Of a stretch of DNA of 64,000 nucleotides, positions 36,336 through 46,896 are shown piece by piece. The stretch comes from UBA4615 sp964399635. GTDB lineage: Bacteria > Pseudomonadota > Gammaproteobacteria > Burkholderiales > Burkholderiaceae_E. The DNA lies in assembly GCA_964399635.1 (NCBI GenBank), contig CAYNRU010000053.1:16842-80841 (forward strand). The letters run 5' to 3'. Under the pieces are notes generated by a model, which saw nothing but the letters and a program-made list of their open reading frames with translations, was not told where the DNA came from and made no database searches. How positions within the stretch are numbered: the first letter of the stretch is position 1; the number at the start of each line of letters is the position of its first letter. The translations under genes and the position numbers were made by a program.

Positions 36336-37031
36336 ATGACAGAACTGATCCTGATCCGGCACGGCCAGACCCAGCTCAATCGCGGACCGTTCTTCCAGGG
36401 TCAGATCGACGTGCCGCTCAACGAGCTCGGCCTCTCCCAGGCGGGGCGGCTGGCCGCCCGGCTCGCCTGCGAGCGGATCGACGTCCTGCTGTGCAGTGAC
36501 CTGATCCGCACCCGCCAGACCGCCGACCCGTCGTCCCGACGCCTCGCTCTGCCCGCCACCGCGCAGGCGGCGTTGCGCGAGCAGCACTTCGGTCTGTTCG
36601 AGGGATTGTCCTTCGACGAGGTCGACGAGCGCTACCCGCAGGCCTGGCGCGAGTGGCTGCGCCACGACCCGGCCTACGCGGTCCCGGGCGGCGAGTCGGT
36701 GCTGCGCTTCCATGCGCGGGTGACCGGCGCGCTGCAGGCCGTCGCCCGCGCCCATGCCGGGCGCCGCGTCGCGATCGTGACCCACGGCGGCGTGCTCGAC
36801 ATGGTGTGGCGCACGGCCCACGGCCTGCCGCTGCACGGCGCGCGCGAGTGCCCGATCCCCAACGCCGGGCTCAACCGGCTGCGCGTCGAGGGCGACGCCT
36901 TCGAGGTACTGACCTGGGCGGACGACGCACACGTCGCCGACCTCGCCCCCCCACTGCAGCCCGCGCCGGCGGCCGACGCCGCCGAGGCGCTTCACGCCCC
37001 GATCGCGCCGGCGAGCCCCAGCGCCGCGTAG
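36336..37031 (+). CDS. histidine phosphatase family protein
   Basis: A 231-residue phosphoglycerate-mutase-like protein. LIRHGQTQLNR (5-15) provides the catalytic His and Arg, 'VLLCSDLIRTRQTA' a second phosphate-binding Arg, 'EQHFGLFEGLSFDEV' the acid, and 'VAIVTHGGVLDMVWR' the second His. It is of the cobC/GpmB-like phosphatase type; the substrate is unknown. The last 25 residues are Ala/Pro-rich. Its 3' end overlaps the convergent TPR gene by 40 bp. A -10-like GATAAT lies at 36304-36309. Confidence 0.87.
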   Translation: MTELILIRHGQTQLNRGPFFQGQIDVPLNELGLSQAGRLAARLACERIDVLLCSDLIRTRQTADPSSRRLALPATAQAALREQHFGLFEGLSFDEVDERYPQAWREWLRHDPAYAVPGGESVLRFHARVTGALQAVARAHAGRRVAIVTHGGVLDMVWRTAHGLPLHGARECPIPNAGLNRLRVEGDAFEVLTWADDAHVADLAPPLQPAPAADAAEALHAPIAPASPSAA

Positions 37032-38326
37032 ACCCGGCGCAGCTGCCCCCCGATCCGGCGCGAGCGCGGCTGCGCGTCGGCGAGCGGTTGCAGCAGGTGC
37101 TGCGCTGCGGCCCAGCGCCCGGTCCGCTGCAGCGCGTCGATGCGGATCTGCTCGAACAGGTCGCGCTGCGCATGGCTGCCGCCGATCTCGACCAGCCTGG
37201 GTAGCGCCGCCCCCAGACCTTCGAGGGCGCCCTCATGGTCGCCGCGCGCATGCGCGAGCAGACCGCGGCAGGCCGGCACGCAGACGCGCCGCCACGCATC
37301 GCGCGTCGCGGGGGGTGCGGCCTGCGCATGCGCCTCGATGGACGCCATCAGCACATCGGCGCCGGGCCGGCCGGCACGCGCGAGCCCGTAGAGGTAGTGC
37401 ATGTCGAGGAAGGGCAGCACATGGTCCGCGGTGCGCGCCTCGAGGTGGTCCGCGACGTCCTGCCAGCGCTCGCCGACGTTCGCGCCGGCGAGCTCCAGCC
37501 GGGCCAGCAGCGACACGGCGCCGACCTGGTCCTGGCTGTACTGCTTGCACTCGCCCCAGACGCGCGCGTCGTGCAGCGCGAGCGCCTCGTCGAGCCGGCC
37601 TTCCTCGATCAGGAACAGCGCGAGATGCCAGAAGTTGTGCGTGACCATGAACGAGTTCAGGCCCGTCCAGGTGTCCTGCACGCTGCGCAGGAAGGCCTCG
37701 CCCTCCTCGAAGCGGCCGCGCGTCAGCATCACGTGCGCGAGCGCGTGGTGCGCCCAGGGCTCGCGCCGGCGCATCGCGACCGCACGACGGCCGGCCGCCT
37801 CGGCCTCCCGCAGCCGATGGCACTGTTCCCAGCCGAACGCCAGCATCCCGTGCAGGGGCGCGACGTCGGACGCGGCGGGCGCGGCGGCGAGCGCGAGCCT
37901 GAGCATCCGCGGCGAGTCGCCGAGGTTGAAGCAGTGGTACTGACCGAGCTTGACGCAGGCGAGGTCGCGCGGGGCGTCGAGTGCCTGCTCCTCGTGCAGC
38001 GCGATCGCGCGCCGCGTGTCGCCGTCGGCCCAGGCGCGCACCGCCGCCGAGAAGCGCCGCTCGCGTGGCGTGGCCCGCACCGCGGAGGCATCGCCGCGGT
38101 CGAGGAACCGCCGCGCGCAGGCCGGCGCGCCGGGCGTCTCGGCGAACAGGTGCAGTGCCGCCGCGCAGGCCTGCACGATCGGCGCGTCGTCACGCTCGGC
38201 GACGGCCAGCACGTCGGTGACCCGCGCCTCGCACGCGAGGAAGCCCTCGACGAAGGCGTTCACGCCGGCGAGGCTAGCCGGGTCTCCCAGCGTGACCGGG
38301 TTGCCGAGGGCGTCGCGCAGCGTCAT
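36992..38326 (-). CDS. TTC38-like tetratricopeptide protein
   Basis: A 444-residue, all-helical TPR protein. 'LHGMLAFGWEQCHRLREAEA', 'EPWAHHALAHVMLTRGRFEE' and 'MVTHNFWHLALFLIEEGRLD' are characteristic of the tetratricopeptide-repeat-38 group, which has conserved His/Trp residues between repeats. Function is unknown; TPR domains usually mediate protein contacts. It begins 11 nt after the stop of the peptide-type binding protein and is probably the last gene of that operon, which is an unexpected position for this family. The 3' end overlaps the opposing phosphatase gene. Confidence 0.8.
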   Translation of the reverse strand: MTLRDALGNPVTLGDPASLAGVNAFVEGFLACEARVTDVLAVAERDDAPIVQACAAALHLFAETPGAPACARRFLDRGDASAVRATPRERRFSAAVRAWADGDTRRAIALHEEQALDAPRDLACVKLGQYHCFNLGDSPRMLRLALAAAPAASDVAPLHGMLAFGWEQCHRLREAEAAGRRAVAMRRREPWAHHALAHVMLTRGRFEEGEAFLRSVQDTWTGLNSFMVTHNFWHLALFLIEEGRLDEALALHDARVWGECKQYSQDQVGAVSLLARLELAGANVGERWQDVADHLEARTADHVLPFLDMHYLYGLARAGRPGADVLMASIEAHAQAAPPATRDAWRRVCVPACRGLLAHARGDHEGALEGLGAALPRLVEIGGSHAQRDLFEQIRIDALQRTGRWAAAQHLLQPLADAQPRSRRIGGQLRRVYAALGLAGAIGA

Positions 38327-38336
38327 CGCGACCGGC

Positions 38337-39827
38337 TCACTCCCAGTACAGGGCCGACAGGTCGTTGGCGAAGATCGGCACGTCCTTCCACAGGCCCCTG
38401 AGCCGGACGCTGGCCACCGATACCCACTGCGGCTGGTACAGGAAGGCGTTGACCGAGTCGGCGGCGATCATGCGCTGCGCGTCGCCCAGCAGCCTCGCGC
38501 GCTCGGCGTCGCTTGCGGTCCCGCTGATCTTCGCGAACAGCTCGCGGAACTTAGGCGAATCGTAGTTCCAGTAGTAGTCATCCTTGGCATAGTTGCCGAG
38601 GTCGAGCGGCTCGACGTGCGAGATGATCGTGAGGTCGTAGTTCTTGTTGGTGTAGACGCCGGACAGCCACTGCGCCCACTCGACGTTCTCGATCTTCGCG
38701 ACGATCCCGACCTTGGCGAGCTGCGCGGCGATCACCTCGCCGCCCTGGCGCGCGTACGGCGGGGGCGGCAGCTTGAGCGACAGCTCGAGCGGGGCCTTGA
38801 CGCCCGCCTCGGCGAGCAGCGCGCGGGCCCTCGCCGGGTCGTGGGCGTTGACGCCGGTCGTGTCGACATAGCCGACGGCGCCCGGCACGTAGTGGCTGCC
38901 GATCGGGGCCCCGAAGCCGTCGGCCGCGCCCTCGATGACCGCGGCCCGGTCGATCGCGGCAGCGATCGCGCGCCGCACGCGCACATCGTCGAGCGGCTTC
39001 TTCCTGTTGTTGATCGCAAGGATGGTCTTGGCGCGAGAGCCGCCCACCGTCACCACGAAGCGCGGGTCGGACTTGAACACCGGCACGGCCTTGCCGGTGA
39101 TGCGCGGGAAGGCGTCGACGTCGCCAGCCAGCATCGCGGCGATCTGGGCCGCCGGGTCGCTGATGAAGCGCCAGTTGACGCGCGCCATGCGGATCCTGCC
39201 GACGTCGCGGTAGCCGTCCCAGCGGGCCAGCGTCAGCGACGAGCCCTTGATCCAGTTCTCGATCCTGTAGGGGCCGGTGCCGACCGGCTGCGTCGCGTTG
39301 GTGGCGGCGCTCCTGGGCTCGACCATCACCGCGGTCGACAGGCCCATGTGGAACAGGAAGTCGGGGTTGGGCGCCTTGAGCCTGACCACGACCGTCCCGG
39401 CATCCGGCGTCTGGATCGACTCGATGGCGGTGAAGTTGGCCTTGTCCTTGTTGGTGCTCTTCGGATCGGCCGCGCGCTCGAGCGTGAACTTCACGGTGGC
39501 GGCGTCGAAGGGCTCGCCGTTGTGGAAACGCACGCCCGGGCGCAGCTTGAACGTGAAGGTGCGCACGTCGGGCGAGACGGTCCAGCTCTCGGCGAGCAGC
39601 GGTATGAGCGAGCCGTCCTCGCGGATCTTCACCAGCGTCTCGAGCACGTTGTAGTGAACGATCTCGCCGATCGAGGCGGCCGCGGCCGTGGTGGGGTCCA
39701 GACCGGTGGGCTCGAGCGCCATCGCGAGCACCACGGCGTCCTTGCCGCGCGTCTGCGCGTGACCCGCAGCCGGGGCCGCGACGAGTGCGGCCGTGACCAG
39801 CGCCAGCATCAGTGTCCTGAACGGCAT
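38337..39827 (-). CDS. family 5 ABC substrate-binding protein (peptide-type)
   Basis: A 496-residue periplasmic binding protein of the DppA/OppA class. Signal peptide 1-25 (ending Gly-His-Ala-Gln) precedes 'DAVVLAMALEPTGLDPTTAA', 'IGEIVHYNVLETLVKIREDG' and 'TFTFKLRPGVRFHNGEPFDA', all typical of family 5. 'YDLTIISHVEPLDLGNYAKD' is near the C-terminus. It delivers a peptide, opine or similar solute to the permease encoded upstream. AAGGAG lies 8 nt before the ATG. Confidence 0.9.
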   Translation of the reverse strand: MPFRTLMLALVTAALVAAPAAGHAQTRGKDAVVLAMALEPTGLDPTTAAAASIGEIVHYNVLETLVKIREDGSLIPLLAESWTVSPDVRTFTFKLRPGVRFHNGEPFDAATVKFTLERAADPKSTNKDKANFTAIESIQTPDAGTVVVRLKAPNPDFLFHMGLSTAVMVEPRSAATNATQPVGTGPYRIENWIKGSSLTLARWDGYRDVGRIRMARVNWRFISDPAAQIAAMLAGDVDAFPRITGKAVPVFKSDPRFVVTVGGSRAKTILAINNRKKPLDDVRVRRAIAAAIDRAAVIEGAADGFGAPIGSHYVPGAVGYVDTTGVNAHDPARARALLAEAGVKAPLELSLKLPPPPYARQGGEVIAAQLAKVGIVAKIENVEWAQWLSGVYTNKNYDLTIISHVEPLDLGNYAKDDYYWNYDSPKFRELFAKISGTASDAERARLLGDAQRMIAADSVNAFLYQPQWVSVASVRLRGLWKDVPIFANDLSALYWE

Positions 39828-39877
39828 CGCCAACTCTCCTTCGTGAGCATGCCCCGCACGACGCGGGCGAGCCGAGA

Positions 39878-41927
<2,050 letters not shown>

Positions 41928-41931
<4 letters not shown>

Positions 41932-42812
41932 CGCTGCCTCGAGAGGCGCGGGTCGAGCAGGTCGCGCAGGCCGTCGCCGAGGAGGTTCAGGCCGAGCACC
42001 GCGGTGGCGATGGCCACGCCCGGGAAGATCGCCAGCCGGGGTGCCTGGAAGAGCAGCGCCTGCGCCTCGTTGAGCATCCTGCCCCAGGACGGCTGCGGCG
42101 GCTGCGTGCCGAGTCCGAGGTAGGACAGCGCGGCCTCCGCGAGGATGGCGATCGCGAAGCGGATCGTGCCCTGGACGATCAGCACCGACGCGATGTTGGG
42201 CAGCACATGCTCGATCGTGATGCGCAGCCTGCCCTTGCCCGCGGCACGCGCCGCCAGCACGTACTCGCGCGCCCAGACCGCGTTGGCCGACGCGCGGGTG
42301 ACCCGCGCGAACACCGGGATGTTGAAGATGCCGATGGCGATGATCGAGTTCACCAGCCCGGGCCCGAACAGCGCGGTCATCATGATCGCCGACAGGATCG
42401 CGGGGAACGCGAAGGTGAAGTCGGTCAGCCGCATGATGACCTCCTCGACCCAGCCGCGGCGGGCGGAGGCGAGCAGCCCCAGCGCCACGCCCGCCACCAG
42501 GCCGATCCCCACCGCGATCACCCCGACCAGGATGGAGTTGCGCGCGCCCACCAACAGCAGGGAGACGACGTCGCGGCCGAAGGAGTCGGTGCCGAGCCAG
42601 TGCGCCGCCGACGGCTGCGCGAGCTTGCGCCCCATCTCGATCTCGTAGGGCGGCCATGGCGTCCACGCGAGCGACAGCAGCGCCGCGGCCAGCACCAGCA
42701 GCGACAGCACCGCGCCGACCACGAAGCTCCGATGGCCCCGGGCGCGGCGCCAGAAGCCCGGCGGTGGCGCAGCGGCGCGCGGCCGCGAGGCGAAGGGCAG
42801 CGGCGCGCTCAC
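41928..42812 (-). CDS. peptide-type ABC permease (OppC/DppC-like)
   Basis: A 294-residue permease with six hydrophobic segments. 'HWLGTDSFGRDVVSLLLVGA' is the family's conserved N-terminal motif, and the EAA region 'EYVLAARAAGKGRLRITIEH' followed by VLPN contacts the ATPases. It begins with GTG overlapping the upstream stop (GTGA). It belongs to the operon B-C-D-F-binding protein-TPR. Confidence 0.9.
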
Positions 42813-43759
42813 GCGTCGGACGCCTTCAGGCGCGGGTCGATCGCCGCATACAGCAGGTCGACGACGAAGTTGACCACCACCACCATCGCCGCCAGCAGCA
42901 TCACGCAGTTGCGCACCACGATCAGGTCGCGGTTGGAGATCGACTGGAAGATCAGGCGCCCGAGGCCAGGCAGGTAGAAGACGGTCTCGACGACGATCGT
43001 GCCGGCGAGCAGGTTCGCGAACTCCAGGCCCATCACGGTGACCACAGGGATCATCGCGTTGCGCAGCACGTGGCGCCACAGCACCGCGCGCCGGCTCAGG
43101 CCCTTGGCCCGCGCGGTGCGCACGAAGTCCTCGCGCAGCACCTCGAGCAACGCCGAGCGCGTGATGCGCGCGAGGATGGCCGCCTGCACCACCGCGAGCG
43201 ACACCGCCGGCAGCAGCAGCGCCTTGAGCGCCGGCCACGCGCCCGCGCTCCAGCCGGGGAAGCCGCCCGCCGAGAACCATCGCAGGTTCACCGCGAACAG
43301 CAGGATCAGCAGGATCGCGAACCAGAAGTTGGGGATCGCGATGCCGACCTGACTCAGCCCCATCAGGCCGACGTCGCCGAGCCGGTTGTGACGCGATGCG
43401 GCGTACATGCCCACCGACAGCGCCAGCACCGTGGTCAGCGCCATCGCGATGAAGGCGAGCGGCACGGTGAGGGCGAGCCGCTCGGCAATCAGCGCCGCGA
43501 CCGGCGAGCCGTAGGCGTGGCTCACGCCGAGATCGCCGGTGAGCAGGCCGCCCAGCCAGCCCAGGTAGCGCTCGAGCGGCGGGCGATCGAGACCGAGCTT
43601 GGCGGCCAGCGCGGCGACCGCCTCGGGCGACGCGTCGGCGCCCATCATCATCTGCGCGGCATTGCCAGGGAGAATCTCGAGCACCAGGAAGATGACGATC
43701 GAGGCGCCGAGCAGCGTCGTGAGCAGGGTCGCGACACGCTTCAGGAGGTAGAGCTTCAT
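42809..43759 (-). CDS. peptide-type ABC permease (OppB/DppB-like)
   Basis: A 316-residue permease. 'LLKRVATLLTTLLGASIVIF' is the first transmembrane segment, followed by 'ILPGNAAQMMMG' and 'LGLDRPPLERYLGWLGGLLT' then GDLGVSHAYG, all standard for this family. The EAA region is 'DFVRTARAKGLSRRAVLWRH'. It is the first gene of a six-gene minus-strand operon. The substrate cannot be predicted; such systems import di- or oligopeptides, glutathione or opines. Confidence 0.92.
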   Translation of the reverse strand: MKLYLLKRVATLLTTLLGASIVIFLVLEILPGNAAQMMMGADASPEAVAALAAKLGLDRPPLERYLGWLGGLLTGDLGVSHAYGSPVAALIAERLALTVPLAFIAMALTTVLALSVGMYAASRHNRLGDVGLMGLSQVGIAIPNFWFAILLILLFAVNLRWFSAGGFPGWSAGAWPALKALLLPAVSLAVVQAAILARITRSALLEVLREDFVRTARAKGLSRRAVLWRHVLRNAMIPVVTVMGLEFANLLAGTIVVETVFYLPGLGRLIFQSISNRDLIVVRNCVMLLAAMVVVVNFVVDLLYAAIDPRLKASDA

Positions 43760-43845
43760 CGCGGCGGGGCCGCCGTCGGGGTCGGGTCGCTCATGGCGGC
43801 CTAATGATAGCGCCCGCTCACGCCGGCTGCGGCGGGCGCCACGGC

Positions 43846-45075
43846 TCAGTGCGGCTCGATGCCCGTCTGCGGCCAGCGGATCCGCAGGATCCGCCACGCG
43901 ACCAGGCCGACCGACATCAGCGCGATCGAGGCAATCGCGAGCGCCAGCGCCGAATGCATCACCAGCGGGGCGATCGCGCCCGCGACGAGACCGTTGGCGA
44001 CGCTGCCGACGGTGGCCTGCAGCGACGAGGCCATGCCGCGGCGCTCCGGGAACAGGTCGAGCACCATCAGCGTGACGACCGGCACCATCAGCGCCCAGCC
44101 GAAGGCATAGAGCGCGGTGGGCAGCATCGCCCAGTACGGGTGCGCCTGGAAGGCGAGGTTGGCGGCGAGGTTGATCAGCGCCGCCGCGACCATGATCCGG
44201 AAGCCCCAGCGGATCTGGATCCGCGCCTGGATCCGGCCGGCGAGCCGCCCGCTCAGCAGCGCGCCGCCCATGATCCCGGCGATGTTCAGCACGAAGAACC
44301 AGAAGAACTGCGTGGGCGCGAGGCCCAGCACCTCGCCAAGAAAGGCCGGCGCGGACAGCACGTAGAGGAACATGCCGTTGAACGGGATGCCGCTGGCGAA
44401 CGCGAGCAGCACGAAGCGCGGGTCGGTGCCGAGCTCGCGGTAGCCGCGCATGAGATGGCGGACCTCGAAGGGCTGGACCTGCGTCGGAGGCAGCGACTCC
44501 GGCAGCCAGCGCCAGACCGTGAGCCACAGCACCGCGCCGATCGCGGCGAGGAACCAGAAGATCGCATGCCAGTCGATGTGCGCGAAGAGCACGCCGCCGA
44601 CCAGCGGCGCGACGGCCGGCGCGATGCCGAAGAAGATCGTCACCTGCGACATCACGCGCTGCGCGTCGGCGGGCGGGAAGAGGTCGCGGATCACCGCGCG
44701 CGACACCACGATCCCGGCGCCGGTGGACAGGCCCTGCAGCGCACGAAAGCCGATCAGCGCGCCCACGCTCGTGGACAGCGCGCACCCGACCGAGGCGAGC
44801 GCGAACACGCCCACGCCCCACAGCACCACCGGGCGCCGACCGAAGCTGTCGGACAGCGCGCCGTGGAAGAGGTTCATGAACGCGAAGCCGAACAGGTAGG
44901 CCGACAGCGTCTGCTGCATCTGCACCGGCGTGGCGCCGGTCGACCGGGCGATGCCCGCGAATGCAGGCAGGTAGGTGTCGATCGAGAAGGGCCCGAGCAT
45001 CCCGAGGGCAGCGAGCAGGACGGCGAGCGTCCAGCGGGGGCCCCGCCAGAGCAGGGCGGCGTCGGGATGGGTCAT
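43846..45075 (-). CDS. Bcr/CflA-family MFS exporter
   Basis: A 409-residue, 12-helix MFS protein. 'MLGPFSIDTYLPAFAGIARS' is the Bcr/CflA N-terminal motif; motif A 'GALSDSFGRRPVVLWGVGVF' and 'GLSTGAGIVVSRAVIRDLFP' follow. It probably exports drugs or small metabolites by proton antiport. The start is the ATG at 45075; the frame is open further upstream, but the conserved N-terminus begins just after this ATG. No ribosome binding site is clear. Confidence 0.88.
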   Translation of the reverse strand: MTHPDAALLWRGPRWTLAVLLAALGMLGPFSIDTYLPAFAGIARSTGATPVQMQQTLSAYLFGFAFMNLFHGALSDSFGRRPVVLWGVGVFALASVGCALSTSVGALIGFRALQGLSTGAGIVVSRAVIRDLFPPADAQRVMSQVTIFFGIAPAVAPLVGGVLFAHIDWHAIFWFLAAIGAVLWLTVWRWLPESLPPTQVQPFEVRHLMRGYRELGTDPRFVLLAFASGIPFNGMFLYVLSAPAFLGEVLGLAPTQFFWFFVLNIAGIMGGALLSGRLAGRIQARIQIRWGFRIMVAAALINLAANLAFQAHPYWAMLPTALYAFGWALMVPVVTLMVLDLFPERRGMASSLQATVGSVANGLVAGAIAPLVMHSALALAIASIALMSVGLVAWRILRIRWPQTGIEPH

Positions 45076-45468
45076 CCGGTAGGCAGGATACGCGAGGCGC
45101 CCGGCCCACGACCCCGCCGCGCGCGTGGGCTCAGGGCCCGATCGTGCGACGGGTGGCCTGGTAGGCGTCGGCCGCGCCGGGCGCGTCGCCGGTTTCTCGG
45201 TGCCGAGGATGCGCGCGCTGGCGTCTATCGGGAAGGACAGCACGGTGGTCGCGACGACGCGCGTCGCACAGGACCCTTGCGACGCGTCGGTTCATGAGCG
45301 AGGCCCCAGTTTGTTTCCTATCGTGACACGAGCCGTCCACCGGTGCGGGCCGCTTGCCGGCGCCTCGGCGACCGACCGCGCTTGATCGGGTGACGACTGG
45401 TGGGTACCGCCCGTCGGCCGGTATGCTCGTGCCCTCAGTGACTCTGGCGTCGATCGGAGGGGCCGCGC
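45076..45468. other. 393-bp stretch without a recognised gene
   Basis: This gap lies between the divergently oriented exporter and methyltransferase genes. On the minus strand a frame stays open through it, but its translation is Arg/Pro-rich and matches nothing I know. Near the right end a -10-like TATGCT (45422-45427) and a GGAGG before the ATG at 45469 belong to the methyltransferase gene. No repeat or RNA gene was seen. Confidence 0.5.
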
Positions 45469-46044
45469 ATGAATCCCAGGAGGCAGTACCTCGCCACGCT
45501 CGCGGCATCCGGGCTCGCCGCCCTGGGGCCGGTGCGCGCCCAGCAGGCCGACGCGCAAGCCTCGCGCGTGCCCGACGTCGTCTTCGTGCCGACGCCCCAG
45601 GAAGTCGTCGACGCGATGCTCGAGGTGGCATCGGTCGGGCCGAGGGACGTGCTGTACGACCTTGGCTGCGGCGATGGGCGGATCCCGATCACGGCGGCGC
45701 GGCGCTGGGGCACCCGCGGCGTGGGCGTCGACATCGACCCGCAGCGGATCCGCGACGCCGACGCCAACGCGCTGGCGGCGGGCGTGGCCGACCGAGTGCG
45801 CTTCGTGCGGGGCGACCTGTTCGAGATGGACCTGGCCGACGCAACCGTGATCACGCTGTACCTGCTGCCTGCGCTCAACCTGAAACTGCGCCCGACGCTG
45901 CTCGGCCTGAAGGCAGGCACCCGGATCGTCTCCCACGACTTCACGATGGGCGACTGGAAGCCCGCAAAGACGGTCGTCAAGGGCTCACGTACGGTCTACT
46001 TCTGGACCGTGCCCCCGGCGGGGCAGCCCTACCCCCGCCAATAG
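45469..46044 (+). CDS. exported SAM-dependent methyltransferase-like protein
   Basis: A 191-residue protein with a methyltransferase core but an apparent export signal. The N-terminus has Arg-Arg followed by a hydrophobic stretch ending Pro-Val-Arg-Ala-Gln (residues 4-25), compatible with Sec or weak Tat export. The SAM-binding motif I is YDLGCGDGR (63-71) and motif II is 'GVGVDIDPQRI'. The rest resembles small class I methyltransferases. Since SAM is cytoplasmic, either the signal acts as a membrane anchor or the domain does something else outside. GGAGG precedes the ATG at 45469. Confidence 0.75.
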   Translation: MNPRRQYLATLAASGLAALGPVRAQQADAQASRVPDVVFVPTPQEVVDAMLEVASVGPRDVLYDLGCGDGRIPITAARRWGTRGVGVDIDPQRIRDADANALAAGVADRVRFVRGDLFEMDLADATVITLYLLPALNLKLRPTLLGLKAGTRIVSHDFTMGDWKPAKTVVKGSRTVYFWTVPPAGQPYPRQ

Positions 46045-46166
46045 GCCGGCCACGACGCGACGTGCCGAGCGGGCCGCCCGATCGGCCGCTGCCGGGCTTG
46101 TATCCGCCGCCGACATCCCCATGTCAGGAGCGCGGGCGCTTGCCCGACCCAGTTGCGAGGACGTCC

Positions 46167-46517
46167 ATGACTGCCATGCCCAGAACCGAGTTGCTGCGCC
46201 GCCAGGGCTTGATCGAGACCGGCTTTGCCGTGCTCACGGCCGCGATGCTCCCGATGGGCGACGCCGGCCTGCTCGCGATCGCGCTGGTGGGCACGACGGC
46301 AGTGTGGATGGCGCTGCGCGGCCGCAGGATGCTGATGGAAGCGGTGCCATTGACCGAAGCCGAACGCGCCGAACTCGGCCGCATGAAGGCGCGCTCACGG
46401 CACGTGCAGGAGATGCTGGCGCCGCTCGAGCGGGCGGGTCAGGAGCCCGTCCGCTTCGACCTCGGCCGCTGTCGCAGGCTGGCCAGGCTCGAGTCGCTGA
46501 TCGACGGGCAGGCCTGA
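46167..46517 (+). CDS. small membrane protein of unknown function
   Basis: A 116-residue protein. Two hydrophobic stretches (about residues 17-32 and 33-47: 'AVLTAAMLPMGDAGLLAIAL' then VGTTAVWMAL) suggest a hairpin in the membrane. The remainder is charged and helical, with 'LMEAVPLTEAERAELGRMKA'. I do not recognise a family. CGAGGACG lies 8 nt before the ATG at 46167. It lies upstream of the sigma-4 protein gene on the same strand. Confidence 0.6.
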   Translation: MTAMPRTELLRRQGLIETGFAVLTAAMLPMGDAGLLAIALVGTTAVWMALRGRRMLMEAVPLTEAERAELGRMKARSRHVQEMLAPLERAGQEPVRFDLGRCRRLARLESLIDGQA

Positions 46518-46638
46518 GCCTTGCGGTGGCCAGTGCGGAACATTCTTTTCCATGGGTAGCTCACCTCTTGAGCCACAGGCGGGACATCCTCATCCATCGG
46601 GAATTCGAACCACTTTTTTTCGGGAGCCTCCAGACATC

Positions 46639-46845
46639 ATGCTGACCTCCAACGAACGCAAGGTCCTCGAACTGCGCTTCGGTCTCGGCTCGGACGATGC
46701 CAGCAGCGGCCTCACCCTCGTCGAGATCGCCCGAAGCCTGGGCATGACGCCGCAGCGCGCGAGCCAACTCGAGGCCAGCGCGCTGGCCAAGATGCGCGAG
46801 GCGATGCGCGCCCGCGGCATCGCCTCCATCGACGACATGGTCTGA
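46639..46845 (+). CDS. stand-alone sigma-70 region 4-like protein
   Basis: A 68-residue protein that is almost entirely a sigma-70 region 4: 'NERKVLELRFGLGSDDASSG' then 'LTLVEIARSLGMTPQRASQL' and EASALAKMREAMRARG. The helix-turn-helix (about 26-47) lines up with the -35-recognition helix of RpoD. Regions 1-3 are absent. It could bind -35 elements or the RNA polymerase beta-flap as a regulator or anti-sigma-like decoy. The ATG at 46639 is the best start, although the GGGAG is 12 nt upstream; a longer frame from an ATG at 46552 would add 29 residues without obvious similarity. A T-run (46613-46619) lies upstream. Confidence 0.65.
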   Translation: MLTSNERKVLELRFGLGSDDASSGLTLVEIARSLGMTPQRASQLEASALAKMREAMRARGIASIDDMV

Positions 46846-46896
46846 AACCTGTCAGGGCCGCTGCGCCCGCCCCGGCGGCCCGGCCCCACACCGCGT

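Noticed and set aside
45131..45631. Minus-strand frame in the exporter/methyltransferase gap
   Set aside because: The product is Arg/Pro-rich without any recognisable motif, overlaps the methyltransferase gene, and lacks a ribosome binding site.
46594..46620. Sequence resembling a tRNA T-loop (TTCGAA) beside a T-run
   Set aside because: The flanking bases do not form a T-stem and no acceptor, D or anticodon arm is present on either strand.
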